Below are positions 36,185-50,355 of a stretch of DNA of 64,000 nt, in pieces. Under the pieces are notes generated by a model, which saw only the letters and a list, made by a program, of their open reading frames with translations, did not search any database and had not been told where the DNA came from. Both the position numbers and the translations under genes were made by a program. Location of the stretch: positions 63,593,495 through 63,657,494 of the forward strand of contig CP141127.1 of assembly GCA_035236585.1 (NCBI GenBank). The letters run 5' to 3'. This DNA comes from Warburgia ugandensis. Lineage: Eukaryota > Streptophyta > Magnoliopsida > Canellales > Canellaceae. Each line of letters starts with the position of its first letter. Position 1 is the first letter of the stretch.

Positions 36185-37110
36185 TAGCAATTAGTCCATT
36201 TCTCCAATTGAAATTTGGATAGTTTCTTCAATTAAGATTATATGTCTTTGAATGTGGGGAGAAAGGTCTTTTATAATTGTTAAGTGCATTAGCCTGATCA
36301 TGAAGTAGTTCTTGAAATGCTGGAATGATAGGACATTCCTGAGTAAGATGGGCGGTACTTTCACAAATGCTACACACTGGTTCATCGTTATTTGAGTTTT
36401 TCTTTCCCATTTCTATGACTTTTACTTTTCTAACTAGGTTTGCTACTCTGGCATTAAGTTCATCTTTTTCAGACATGGCATAGATGCCTCCCCTAATAGA
36501 TGTGGTGGTGGGCTTAGGTCTATCTAGATGTTCTATTCTTTCTAAGTCAACCTAGGTTTGAGCACTTTCAACCAGCCATTCCAAAGACTCCTCAGCCTCA
36601 TCTAGTTGTTTATTTAGAAAGTTACCATTGCACATCGTCTCTACAAACTAGTACATGTTAGAATTAAATCCTTCATAAAAGAAGCTGATAATGCGCCATG
36701 GTTCATAGCCATGATGTGGGCATGTGAGTAATAGATCTTTGAACCTTTCCCAGCATTGATAGAATGATTCTTTATCTTTCTGGGTAAAGTTATTATCTTA
36801 CAGTGAAGTGTATTTGTTTTATGTGTAGGGAAATTTTTTTTCAAGAATTACCTTGTCATTTCATTCCAGGTCCTTATAGAACTTGCTGGCGATGCATTAA
36901 ATCACATTTTTGCATTTTTCTTTAAAGAGAAAGGAAATAGCTTAAGTCTGACATTATATAGACCTATATTTTGTGTTCTTTGGGTACTATATATCTCATC
37001 AAATTCTTTAAGGTGCAAATAAGGACTCTCACTGTCTAAACCATGAAATTTGGAAAGTAATTGGATTGCTCCCGTTTTTATTTCTAACGCACCAGTATTC
37101 TAAGGAAGAA
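36185..37110 (-). pseudogene. gag of the Athila-like element
   Basis: The minus strand encodes, in order: AIQLLSKFHGLDSESPYLHL with KEFDEIYSTQ; LKLFPFSLKKNAKM* with SIRTWNEMTR*FLKK; a shifted 'FYQCWERFKDLLLTCPHH' block; a zinc knuckle CSICESTAHLTQEC (CX2CX4HX4C, about 36340-36385); and NYPNFNWRNGL. This is the full order of an Athila/Tat gag (capsid-like domain, then knuckle, then N-H-P-N-F-S-W-R-N motif). Several stops and frameshifts interrupt it. The role would be particle assembly and RNA binding. The primer site lies about 1.5 kb upstream. Confidence 0.85.
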
Positions 37111-38585
37111 TGACAGAAGAAGGTATATTGGTTCGTGTAGGCTGAAAGTAATCTCTTAAAGTTCTTCCATGAAGATTTTGATAATAATCATTGTCTCCAT
37201 GGTCACTTTGTTGGTCTCATTCTCTATTTCCACTCCTCTAATTTCTTTGTGGATGATTATTCCTCCTTGGTGGAGGTTGATATTCATCATCAATTAGAAG
37301 TGGTGAGTCCTCATTCATGATGAGTGGAGAGCCTTGATTACCTCTGACACTACCATGGGGTGAGTTACCCTTTGATTGATGATCAGTCATTGGTGGTAGC
37401 TGATCTGATTGTATGTCTTTTTAGTCGTACTTGGCTAACTTTCTAGTTTTGTCTCGTATCCAAAAGTGCATACAATGAAAGATCTTTTTGTTTTTTTTTT
37501 AGATGACTATCCTAAATGATTCAACCTAAATGTCTAGAATGATGCACAATCAAAGACACAATCAAACAATTCCTTAAGGCTAACAAGCACAGATATTTTG
37601 ATTTTCTTGATTTTGTGTGAAGACGATGCTTTTAAATTAGCCTAATCTAAGCTCCTCCTCTCTTTCGAAGTTGACTACTGCTTACTAGTTAGGTTTTGCT
37701 CTAGAGTAGTTAATACAATCCTCATGTAAGGAGGTGTTTAGACGTCAACAAACATTAACGATAGGCGTGAAAAAATCACTTGGATTTTAAGACACCTACT
37801 ATAACCACAATGATCAGAAGTCATTGGAGTGACAATAGATCACGTCCTATTAAGAGGGTCCTACGAGTATGTGATGACCCTATAGGTCTCTTCTAATTGA
37901 TTTTAAATTAATTGGAAAGGTAGGGTTGCACGCTTGCGGTGATTATCCTAAGAGGGCCAAGAAGTGGTGATAAAATCCAACCTTGATCTCTTGTGGGGTT
38001 GGGTGCCCATTCTAATTAATTTTCACACTTTATGATAGTTTGATCAACAAATAAATCATCTTAAAGCATTAAACATGCCCTAAGAATGCAATTAAAAACA
38101 ATAAACTAATGCAAATCCTAAAAATGCAACAATTATAAAAGTATGTTTTCTATATGCAATTATACTATCAACCAATGCAAAATTATTCTAAATGCAAACC
38201 CTAATCTTACAGTGGGGTTTCTAATGAAGAACAAGTGTGGAGTGTGGGCCACCTTATCCCACACTTGCCCTGTTTTATTACAACCCTTTAAAAATTGAAA
38301 TTGAAATTGCAAATTACAAAGGGGCCTCACTACAAGATTCACTCAAAAAAAGGAAAAATCTTAATTTAGGAAATCAAGGAAATTCTATTTGTTTGATGAA
38401 GCTTCATTTTCCAATTTCCTACAAAATAAAAATAGCAATCAATACCAAATTTAGAAAATAAAGTGACTATGCACAAAAAATTGAAAAATGCACCTAAAAA
38501 TACCTTATTTTTTTATTTTTTGAAATTTTAGAATTTTGGATTTTCTTTTGAAATTTTAATTAAATTTTATGAAAACTCCATTGCG
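37111..38585 (-). mobile_element. gag start region and 5' leader of the Athila-like element
   Basis: Sequence between primer site and recognisable gag, sharing ordered blocks with 8341-9494. The start codon of gag cannot be chosen because of frame breaks. A poly-T tract lies at 37484-37500. Confidence 0.55.
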
Positions 38586-38603
38586 GGTCCCCGATAACGG
38601 CAC
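38586..38603 (-). other. Primer binding site, tRNA-Asp type (minus strand)
   Basis: The + strand ggtccccgataacggcac is the reverse complement of a site matching 13 of 16 core positions of the plant tRNA-Asp 3' end complement. It lies nine bases from the LTR's TG at 38613. Confidence 0.82.
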
Positions 38604-38612
38604 AAAAAACTT

Positions 38613-40858
<2,246 letters not shown>

Positions 40859-41201
40859 TGTGGACATTAACATGTGGACATGGAGAATCATGTAACTTCT
40901 TGATGACTGTAATGCATGTTTCTGTTCCCTCACTAGACCAGCTCCCTTCTATATGACTCTGGTGCATATGTTTCCATTGGCTTTCCAATTAAAATCATCC
41001 TTGCAATCAAGACAACTTGGTTTTTTCAATTCCATTCTCTTCTTTGGTTTGACATGTGGATGTTGAACTTTTGGGGACCCGTTTTGCATCTTGGTGATGT
41101 GAATGGGTTGACTTAGTGACCATTAAAGTGCTTAACTTTTAGCTACTTTGAATTTTTAACTGCTTGGCTTGTTTCTTCACCAGATATAATATTTTTTGCA
41201 G
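40859..41201 (+). other. Intron 3' end upstream of the WSS1-like exon
   Basis: No repeat was recognised. A T-rich run 'atattttttgcag' ends at 41201 as a good 3' splice site in front of the exon. The Athila-like element ends at 40858, so it probably lies in the upstream intron of this gene. The upstream exons with the catalytic part are not in the window. Confidence 0.6.
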
Positions 41202-41733
41202 GAATTAGAAGATTTGATGGCCAAAGGAATATCTGATACTGGTCAAGTTTTTTATGCTCCTGGGAGATTTTTAGGTGGTTTTGCTCATCAACTCCCTCTA
41301 CCTTCTCTCTGCATAACTGCGGCTGCTGCAGCGGAAAAAAGAGCACGTCCAGGAACCTTATCTGGACCAAAGCCCCTTGGTGTGATGGCAATATCATGTC
41401 TCCACTTAGTCCAATTCAAGCCGCTGCAGAGATGAGATTGCAGGATGATCTGTGGTGCAGTTCTGGATCTTGTGGAGAATTCAGGGCAATAGAAAATAAC
41501 GCAGACAGTGGTGGACTTCTTCAATCTAATGAACCCAGGGGATGCTCTCAAGATCCAATTATTGTCCAAACTGATGCTTCAGATAAAGTACCTTGTAAGG
41601 TTGGCTTCACTTCTAGTTATAAGGATGTACCTCTAAGAACTTCATGTTATGGCTCTGAGCTTGACCATAATGCATCAGAAGAAATTCAAGATAGAGCAAC
41701 ATGGAGTGCAGTATGTGCACTCTATTTAATGAG
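41202..41733 (+). pseudogene. WSS1: WSS1-like protease pseudogene, exon with end of WLM domain and start of RanBP2 finger
   Basis: Plant WSS1-like proteins are DNA-dependent metalloproteases that help clear DNA-protein crosslinks. This exon begins after a 'ttttttgcag' acceptor and reads ELEDLMAKGISDTGQ, FYAPGRFLGG and LPLPSLCITAAAAAEKRAR, the conserved segment following the HExxH-bearing part of the WLM domain. A frameshift near 41380 moves the frame to MSPLSPIQAAAEMRLQDDLW and a variable linker. A second shift near 41702 is needed to reach W-ECSMCTLFNE, the first Cys pair of a RanBP2-type zinc finger. The exon then stops at GAG|GTAAAA (41734). The active-site exon is not in the window. Two frameshifts here and more in the next exon argue for a pseudogene, although assembly error cannot be excluded. 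Identification is from memory of the family. Confidence 0.78.
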
Positions 41734-42329
41734 GTAAAATTGTTCTCTTATTCAAACTATAGATATCAAGTTTATTTTGTGATTACTTCTTTTATTACTT
41801 TGCCTTGCTCGTGGGAAGGCTTCCTGTCCAGCATACATGCATATCTGGATTTTTCAATGATGGTCTTACAAAGTTCAGATTGTGACATGATGTTATGTGC
41901 ATCATTTGCCCTTAGTTTGTCTGTACGCTTAATATGTACAAGAAGCCAAGCAAGTGACGTGTAGGAAATTTAGGATAGAGATATTAGAAGATGTCACTCT
42001 ATGATCTTTGTATGGTCCTCTTGATACAAACCATTCAATTTTAACCTGGAGCCCAATGGTCACCGACAGTAATTTTTCGCTTTTCTTTCTTAGTTAAGAA
42101 TATCGTCTTGTTCACCTAAATCTAGTCTGCACTTATTTTTTGCTATGTTTTCTATTCAGCAGCAAAACATTTCTCGTAAGTTGAACCACGTTAACCATGT
42201 GAATGCGTACGTATATTGAAGCAATAAATGTTTCAAGTTGTGGCTGACTTTCTCATCTAGTTAGCAATATATCATAAAACGGGAATAAATTTTCTTCTCA
42301 GCTGTCTACTAAAACTTGTACGTGGAGTT
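41734..42329 (+). other. Intron, 5' part
   Basis: AT-rich sequence from the GTAAAA donor to the Harbinger target site. With the transposon removed, the intron would be about 690 bp, an ordinary plant size. Confidence 0.65.
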
Positions 42330-42332
42330 TAA

Positions 42333-42374
42333 GGGGGGTTTATTTAATGGCATATGTTTGACATTTTTGTTGGC
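42333..42374 (+). repeat. Left terminal inverted repeat of the Harbinger element
   Basis: Pairs with 53762-53797. The ends differ at four positions over about 36 bases. Confidence 0.92.
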
Positions 42375-42377
42375 AGA

Positions 42378-42510
42378 TCTCCTGTGATATCTTGTGTGAT
42401 ATCTGAGATATGTGACATTTGTTCTGTGATATCTGAGATATGTGCCATTTGTTCTGTGATATCTCTGGTGATATGTCTCGTGATATCTTTGGTGATATTT
42501 GAAATATGTA
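42378..42510. repeat. Left subterminal repeats
   Basis: Five to six copies of a 'gtgatatctgagatatg' or 'ctggtgatat' word occur in about 130 bp. Related 'agatatg' and 'ggttaaataagg' words occur at the right end (53620-53765). Such motifs are candidate transposase-binding sites. Confidence 0.7.
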
Positions 42511-45500
42511 TGTGAATTGCATTCCAAAGTCTCTGCTAATGGACCTTACATGTATCATGTAAATACTCATATGACAGACTCTTGCTCTTTAGAGGAAATC
42601 TAGAAGAAGGCCACTCTTAGATGTTATGAAGAAGTGACTAGGCAAAGATTTAACATGCAAAAAATTTCATTGATGGGTGCTAAAGTTAAAAATGATTTCT
42701 TACATCAATGTGCACTGTGCATAACACGTGTCATCTTTTGATCCTGGTTTGGGTAGGTCGTGGTCCACAAGTATCACAAAGATATTTAAAATTTTTTAAG
42801 CCATCCATTTGACATCCAAGAGCATGGTGAATAAATTTTATCCTACTTGTGAATGATTTAGAATCGAAGGATTTGTTGATTTTAAACTAGAGAGGCTTCC
42901 TCAAATATTTCAATGGCCCTTCCACTTAATTAGAAAGAAAAAGAAAAATCTTCGGTTCACTCGGGTTCTTTGCTACCAAAATCCATCTTCACAATTGGAA
43001 AAACAAAATGAACCCAGATATTTCTGTTACTAAAATCACATCTTTAACCTAGAGAATAATTGTTCAACTATGACACTTTAAGAGTGAAAGAAAATTGTAG
43101 CAAAATTTTATACACAGACTTTTATTTATCTTTCTTATCAGCTAGGCAATGGAGTATAGTGGCGGCATTATGGAAGCATACAAATCCCAGGCTATGCCAG
43201 ATAAAGTAAGGAGAGACTCCTCGCCTGATATTTGGGTTTCCTTTTGTTCTTAGACTAGCGTCTAATTAGTAGATTTTCTTGGCAGATAAAGTAAGGAGAG
43301 ACTAGCACCTAAATTAAAGGAGTTCTGGTTTGAAGTTTTCTTTGCAACAACAGGCATGAAAAGCATTTTAACTCTTTGTTGACATTAGCAAATAATATCA
43401 TTTTCCATATCAAAGAATAAGTTGGTCTTTGTGCTATCTGTTCTAAACTATTACTTTTTCTAATTTTTTATCAATTCTTCAGAAGCTTCATGTATGTCCA
43501 GTATATGTGGAACTAACTGTTCTTTCTGTAGACATGTACTTTCAGAAGAGGGATGTACCATCCACTTATACAGTCCCTATCGTTTGGACCTCTACTTCAG
43601 TTGCAACTGAAATTTTTTAACTCACTGATATGATAAGACACCATATGTTCCACTTTAGTTTGGTCACCCTACCATACACATTCCTTGCCATACATAGACC
43701 TCCTCACCCTGTAGATTCTATCCATTCAATCATGACTTGCAAAGGCAATAGAAGACTGTTCGTGAAACATCCAGCAAGTCCTCCTTCGTTAGAGGTTAAT
43801 GAATCCACTTATACGATCTAACAACCCACTGGATTTGCACAATGATCCAATTCACCAAGTAATGCATTTTCCTAGTCCATCAAGGGCAACATTCTTATTG
43901 CAGATACAACTCATTGTATGCAGTAAAACAACCATAAAAGAGAAATAACTACAATATAATACTGTATGAGAAACATTTGGACAAGATCACATCCATGGAC
44001 TCAGATCACATCTTCAGGCTCGTGCAACTGTCATATCCATCTGACTTTAGTCTATGTTGCTGCAAAAGTTAGATGACAACCTGGATCTCATACACACCCA
44101 CGCTGTCACAGGTATCCTGGACGGGGCTCTTACAGGATTGTATGTGCATCCGACACTTTGCAATCCATTCTTAACAGCAACCAACTCCAAAGGAGATTTG
44201 ATGGAGGCACAGGTAGCATGTAGTCCCTAAAGCAGATGGTTGGTACAAGTTTCATAATTGGTTGGAATGTTATGGTTGCATCAATTATTCTACTGATTGT
44301 AAGAGTGTTCATACGCTGAGAATGCCAGAAAATTATCTTGTAATTGGGATGAAGGTGCTTGAGAAGAGGAGGCATATGCTCTGGCTAGTCAAGGAGAAAA
44401 GTGTGGTTCTACAATACACTGCCTCCCAAAATGGGATTGAACTCCTTAGAAGTTGATTCCATGAGGTCTAAAGACCTTGCAATGCAAACAGAATTGTTTT
44501 ATTAGAAAAAGCAATGCCCTGTTCAATAACACAAATGGAGACCATTAAATAGGGGAAAGAGAAATTGGGGAACTGAAGAGATTGCATGCATAGTCAACAC
44601 AAAAAGGGCAGCCCCGATGCACAAAGCTCCAGCGTATGCATAGGCAACACAACTGGAGCAAAAAAATACATAAACATATGTACAATAATCAACGCTATTA
44701 GACAGAACTTTACTCTAAACATATGGGTGCCTCTACTAGAGCAAAAATAAGCAGTTGTGGAAGCATACAGATTATTTAATTATGTTCATAATGTACATAT
44801 ACTTTTTCGGACCAACCACACCATCTAAGAAAGTTATGGTAAACAAATTGTTCCCAATCCTCAGTTACTTTTACAGACACTGGTTTTGCAAGTGGAGCAG
44901 TGAGGCTTCCTGTTCTAGACTCAAACGTCTCTCATTGCGTGGTCACGGATACTGCATTGCTAGTACCACTGAATGGATTGGAGTGTCTCGCCTTTAAGAT
45001 GTCAAGTGTTGCTACAGAAGTTGAGGAACATCATGCAAATAATAGAACTATTTAGAACATAAATACATGCATTCTGAATTTTGGAGGCAAAAATATTGTT
45101 CAATCTCAAAAGAATTTTTTTTTTGACAAGCATGTTGAATTCACATTCATACTATGAGTATGTGGAAGGTCTCTTAAGTGAATAACAAATAAGAAACAAC
45201 AGCTAAAGGTACCTAGAGAAATAACAGTTGGAGAAAAATGGAAAATTTTCAAAAAAAATCACACAAATAACAATGATATATAAAAGTAATGATGGATGGT
45301 AGAAAGATGTTTACACAATCGACCTTAATATTTCTTAAATCATGTGTTGACCTGTATCATAAGATGTAATTCACATTCTTGAAACTGGCTTTAGTCAATA
45401 AGGTAGCTTTTTATAGAGTAGCTAGATTTATCTTCATATCTCCATATCTGACCTCCAGAGCACTGATAGCAATAGTTTAAAACTAGACATTTAGGTATGG

Positions 45501-46680
45501 CATCAAAGGATTGAATATGGACTTGACTATTGCTATGTTGCCAGAATCTTCCATAGAAAGAAACAACTAAGCTCATAGAGGTAAGGGGAGAGTGTAGGTT
45601 TAGTTAGGTAGTTGGTTCCATAGAAATGTCTTCAGCTTCAACATTAGAAGCAAAAATTGCCTATTTCTACATCATTAAAGGAGGTTACAGCCAATAAAAA
45701 GACTTCTAATTTTACTATTAGATAGAAAAGAGAAGCATAGAATAAAAATCCAGATATGCTGTTATGCAAGCTACTTGACAAGTAACAAATGTCAAGAACT
45801 AGATAGACTTCCAAATGTGAAGGTACCCAATCAAAGAAATAACAATAACCATTATAATGCAAAAGAGCAAAAGGAGAATCCTAAACAGTTAATATTTTTA
45901 TTCATCTATTTTATAGTTTTGCTCAAGAAACTAATAGAGATTGTGACAGTAGAGCAGTACAAAAAACTTATGAATGAGTAGATAAAAATTTGTTTATCTT
46001 CCCTCACTGAGTCGTTGAGAACTACAGGTATCCATCTGTTCATTGTAGATGTTCTATCACTTAATCATCCTCTCAAAAGTGTGCCATTGAAAATGTCTAC
46101 AGAAAATCCCAAACATATGCCATTAAATGAGCTTAATCACGGAGAAATTAGCTAAACTGAATACAGTTAAAGACATAAGGTTAAAGAAATAATATAAACT
46201 TGTAAGATAACATGGCTGAAGTAATACAAACATGAAAATAAATGAAGACTAATTACATAACTGCAGAGGTTCATGAACAAACCAGACCTTCTATAACTCA
46301 ACGGAGCCCAATAGACTATAAAATCATCTGTTTGTCGTTAATTTGTCAAATGAGCTTAATGACGGAGAAATCAGCTAAACTGAATAAATTCAATAATGAT
46401 CCATTAGCTCCAAAGACATAAGGTTAAAGAAATAATAGAAACTTGTATTCAACCAGAAAGACAGTACCACCTTACTTGGATTCAACTTCCTCTCTCAGCC
46501 ATGACAAAGACCCCGATATGAATTTATAGCATCGAACCAATCAACATCCATACAGTCACACACACTCAAATACGTTATATGAGATAGAAAAATTACCAAA
46601 ATGTAGACATTGTTGCAAATCACAATTAGAAGGTAGATTACTACAAGCAAAAGTTATTGCATGAAAGTTAGAAGATAAGT
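42511..46680. other. Left arm of the Harbinger element, no recognised gene
   Basis: About 4.2 kb between the left end and the GRF ORF. I recognise no protein. A 21-bp word 'cagataaagtaaggagagac' occurs twice near 43200 and 43285. The piece 46127-46200 recurs in altered form at 46347-46445. Some of this could be captured host DNA. Confidence 0.45.
46127..46450. repeat. Direct duplication inside the Harbinger arm, offset about 220 bp
   Basis: The block 'tgagcttaat.acggagaaat.agctaaactgaata' followed by 'aaagacataaggttaaagaaataat' is present twice. The second copy holds extra bases between the two blocks. A related 'caatacaaacatgaaaat' piece occurs at 46220 and again at 51075. Confidence 0.75.
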
Positions 46681-47073
46681 TTACATAAACAAAGGCACAA
46701 TCACAAGCATGAGAATTACAATTACAAGTCTACCAAGGACATATGCTACTACATTAAATGATGAGGAGGGGGCATTAAATACAAGGGAGACACGGTCGCA
46801 ACCTCCATCTTGTAATGCAATAGTGGGCGTCGACACCACATGTTGATCGAATCCCCCATCCCACCGTTCTCGTTGGCGCATTGTTGTCCCAATTGGTGGT
46901 AAGGGTGGTAACTCAACCGGCATGTACTCATCAAGCCACATAAACCATCTTGTATGTTGTTTATTTGCAGGACAACGTAAGTACCACTTGCCACGATTGG
47001 GCTTCGACCTTACTTGGAGCAACAACATAGGCCATCGGCCGCATGCACATAAGGGGTGCAGGTTTTCCTCCAT
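46681..47073 (-). CDS. GRF-type zinc-finger protein with C-terminal membrane segment (transposon passenger)
   Basis: An intact 130-codon frame. Residues about 8-46 read C-A-C-G...N-R-G-K-W-Y-L-R-C-P...W-F-M-W-L-D-E, the spacing of a GRF zinc finger (C-x-C-G, then G-R-x-F-Y-x-C, then W-x-D). The last 25 residues (about 106-130) are hydrophobic and could span a membrane. Small plant proteins with this finger-plus-membrane layout are common and often lie in repeats. Their function is unknown to me. It lies about 300 bp downstream of the transposase stop, on the same strand, inside the Harbinger termini. The start is the first ATG, at the base of the finger. It could be a captured host gene or part of a longer spliced transcript. 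Confidence 0.65.
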   Translation of the reverse strand: MEENLHPLCACGRWPMLLLQVRSKPNRGKWYLRCPANKQHTRWFMWLDEYMPVELPPLPPIGTTMRQRERWDGGFDQHVVSTPTIALQDGGCDRVSLVFNAPSSSFNVVAYVLGRLVIVILMLVIVPLFM

Positions 47074-47374
47074 TCTTGTAATAAGATATCATGTGCATAT
47101 ATTTTTCACTATTAGCAATATATACAATTTATATAAACATTCACGCATCAATTAAGTGAAGCAGTCAAGTAATACATCCTAAAACAAAGTTTAATACACC
47201 ATTTTTTGGCACATTAACGCACATTTACTAGTTATTTCTATGAACATAATCAAACCACAGTTTGTGTTCTATGGAAGCATGCCAAGCAGCATCATCTCAA
47301 CGAGGGGCCTCCTGGGTAGGGCCCATCGACGTGCTTTGTGAATTGTTTGTTCTCATCATGAGTGTTTGTAAGCC

Positions 47375-48778
47375 CTACAGCTCCATCTCATCCTGATGTA
47401 GCACATGCATACCGGCATTCACCCTCTCCAAGTTTACATCAGCGACAATTTCATCCTCAGAATCACTATTGAAATTGCAGCTGTCATTGTCATTGGAGAT
47501 TGGAGACTCAGAATTGTCTCCCATCTCCTCAGCCAAACACGGATCGTCAACGCGTTCCTGGCACATAAAATTGTGCAGCGCACATAATGCTTTGACAAGA
47601 TTAACTTGTGTCCTAATAGGAAAGGGAGGCGCAGTCTTGAGAATGGGAAATCTGGCCTTTAAAACACCAAATGTTATTTCTATTATGTTCCACAACTATG
47701 CATGTTGAAGGTTGAATAACTCCCCTGCATTTTGTGGTTGCTGCATTCCCTGGGCAAACTCCTTTAGATGATACCTAGTCTTTCGATACGGGGCAAGAAA
47801 TTGTTGCCTATTTGCGTAACCACCGTCAACCAAGTAGTATTTCCCTGTACCATAAGCGCATGAGTGATTAAGGCAGGAGGCATAAATGTATAACCTAAAA
47901 TGTAAACACAAAATGGATTTACCGTCAGGAATTGTCAATTGTGCTCCTCGTCTTGTAAGTGCCTCTTTCAGAACAGCAGCGTCATGTGCAGACCCCTCAA
48001 AGCCAGCAAGCATGTATGTGAATTGCATGTCAAAATTGCAACATGCAAGAACATTTTGTGCAATGAATCCTTTCCTAGTACACCACTTTGACGATTCACG
48101 TGGACCCAAGCCATAAACCTTAACAGGTATCAGTGTCTCATCTGTAGCTCCAATGCAACCCTTTCAATAGTAGGGGCATTGAATGTTATGTCTTCAATGT
48201 CCCAATCTATTGTATTGAAGACTACAAAATACAGATATGGTTATCGTGAAATGATTGTCTTTCTGGTAATTGTTTGAAATCTCTGGGTGGTCCTCCGTTG
48301 CATGCAGAGCCATAAGGAGACCGTACAACTGTAAGATTGCACGAAGAACTTTATGGAAGTTGGTACTAATGGTGTAAGTGGACCTAAATAGATCCTTCGC
48401 GGCTAGTTCGTACCTTGAGTCTTGTCTGACAATCATTAAAAATGTTGCCACCATCTCCTCCACTGTCACTCAGCGGGTACTCGATAAGAGCCCGGTGTTT
48501 TGGAAAATATTAACCAACTTAGTAAACTGGAACTGATGCATTCTATATAATTTTTGGAATCTCGGCCCAGTTTCTTCATAAACTAACCGAAATTTCTCGT
48601 AACCTCGAGTACTTTTATGGTTGCGCATCGGATGCGGCCTTCGCACATGCAGTGTAGCATCCTCCTCAAATTGTATAACATGTCTTAGTATGTGTGATGC
48701 GGCCGTGCTTACCACATTATTCACTTCACAAATTACTTCTTCGTTACATGCAACGCTGCATTGTCCCTCTTCTGCCAT
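47375..48778 (-). pseudogene. PIF/Harbinger DDE transposase (HARBI1-like nuclease)
   Basis: This enzyme would cut and rejoin the element's ends. The frame opens at ATG 48778 (MAEEGQCS). An N-terminal helical region (LYRMHQFQFTKLVNIF, then VTVEEMVATFLMIV) follows. Next come the DDE segments: KGCIGATDETLIPV (first Asp), GFEGSAHDAAVLKEAL (second Asp), KYYLVDGGYANRQQFLAPYR and WNIIEITFGVLKARFPIL (Glu). A 78-bp intron fits at 47845-47922 (gtaaat...ggtacag). The protein ends in an acidic tail at 47375. In-frame stops are TGA 48470-48472, a TGA just before KGCIG (about 48160), and TAG 47696-47698. Sequence between about 48165 and 48250 does not read as transposase. The catalytic residues are otherwise present. 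Confidence 0.88.
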
Positions 48779-49126
48779 TTCCTTATATTATCACACATGA
48801 AACCTGTATTATCATATGTGGAAATTTTGGCAAAGTCTCAATTGTTTGTTGTGTCAGGGCACAGTGTACGCATATAAAGCGTTACACCTAATAATCAACT
48901 TTTACAACCATAAAAAATTTAAATTGTAATATGCATATTACAACATCATCTATATAGAATTAAATGTTCAAATCATATTAAGGCAGCATAATAACCCTTC
49001 AAATAATTAAATATTCATAGCCTCAATGTATATGTCTAACCATAATAATTATGGCCTATAGAGGTCCACTATAAATACACACCAAATATATTGAACTAAA
49101 ATAGTTTCTCTACAAACAGCAAACAC

Positions 49127-50242
49127 CTACAGGTGCATCCTAACATACAAGAGTTGTCTATCCTGCGACCAATGAGCGAAACCCTCCCTGAAGCCTATGT
49201 CTGTTTTTTGGAGAATACTATATGCTTTAACCTTTTCCATCTTGGTTAGACCCTCCAAAGAATCCAATGCAGTCATCCACGAGGAGTTGTCGATGCCTGC
49301 AAGTCATTCCAACCTTGATATAATAGAAGGATCAATGAATGGAGGAGGATCATTGCATGTTGAGGATGATGATTGAGCAGCTTGCTTCCCTTTTCTCCTC
49401 ACAAGGCGTGGGGTAACAGTCTTAGAGGAGGGAATTGAGGATGAGGTTGTTGAGGTATCTTGGCGTATAAGGCGTTGTGGAAGGTTTTCAAATGGAGATT
49501 GCGCATGCAATCCATCAGTGTCCCCTTCAGCTTTCTCCCCATAATATGGGCCCTGGGGGTAAAATGCATCAACATCCACATTTGACATGTGTGGTATGTA
49601 TACTTCCCCAATTGGGGGTGTATATTGAATGCCAACCACTCTCGATTCACAGAGTCCTTCATCTTCTACAGAATTATTGATCCTTGAGAAAAATTCTCTG
49701 GTGGCAATGCTCCCCCCAAACACCATCTTCAGGTGCTCATAATTCCATAAATTCCTCCCAAATAAGCATCAAGCTTCCAGATTCAACTATACATACACAA
49801 ACATTCGTAAATACATTGTAAAGATGACGTATATTATTATAGAAATGGTGTGCTACATTACCTGGAGGTGGGTGTTCATGACCTCTGGAGTTGCAAGGAA
49901 GCAATTTCTCTCTGCATCCCACCCTAATCCTGAGTCTCCATTCCTTAACTTTGCAAGTGTCATGTACTTGCTTTTGAAAATTCATATTTTGGTATTCAAT
50001 TGCTTCATGGTTAAATCAACTTGAAATTGCTCTTTGAAGCGAACCAACAATTCCCTAATCACCACGCCCTTTGGCATATCCCCTGTTGCGATGATTCTCC
50101 CCTCTATGATTTCATCATAAAGTGTTTCGAGGATAAAGTCCTCTTGTTCCTTGGTCCATTTATTATATGGTCCCTTGTCTCCATCACCAATGTTTTCAGA
50201 CACACTGTCCATATGTTCGCCATGAACAAGACTAGGTGTCAT
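49127..50242 (-). pseudogene. Myb/SANT-like DNA-binding protein of the Harbinger element (second ORF)
   Basis: PIF/Harbinger elements need a Myb/SANT-like partner for transposase entry and DNA binding. Exon 1 (50242-49862) starts MTPSLVHGEH and carries WTKEQEDFILETLYDEI...LTMKQLNTKI. It continues SKYMTLAKLRNGDSGLGWDAERNCF, the G-x-G-W-D-x-x-x-N-x-F signature of this plant domain. An intron fits at 49861-49787 (gtaatg...tatag). Exon 2 reads LWNYEHLKMVFGGSIATREF, a Ser/Thr-rich linker, then a C-terminal helical part with ALDSLEGLTKMEKVKAYSIL, to TAG 49127-49129. Three in-frame TGA codons (49982-49984, about 49769-49771, 49304-49306) break it. All three could come from CGA. It lies directly upstream of the transposase, same strand. 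Confidence 0.85.
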
Positions 50243-50355
50243 AGGGACTCTCTATTTTCTTTTGCGCAGTATCTAAAAAATGTGTCCAATATAACATACC
50301 AATAAGAGGATGTATAAAAATAATATATTTGAAGTATCAATGTATGGATGACAGG

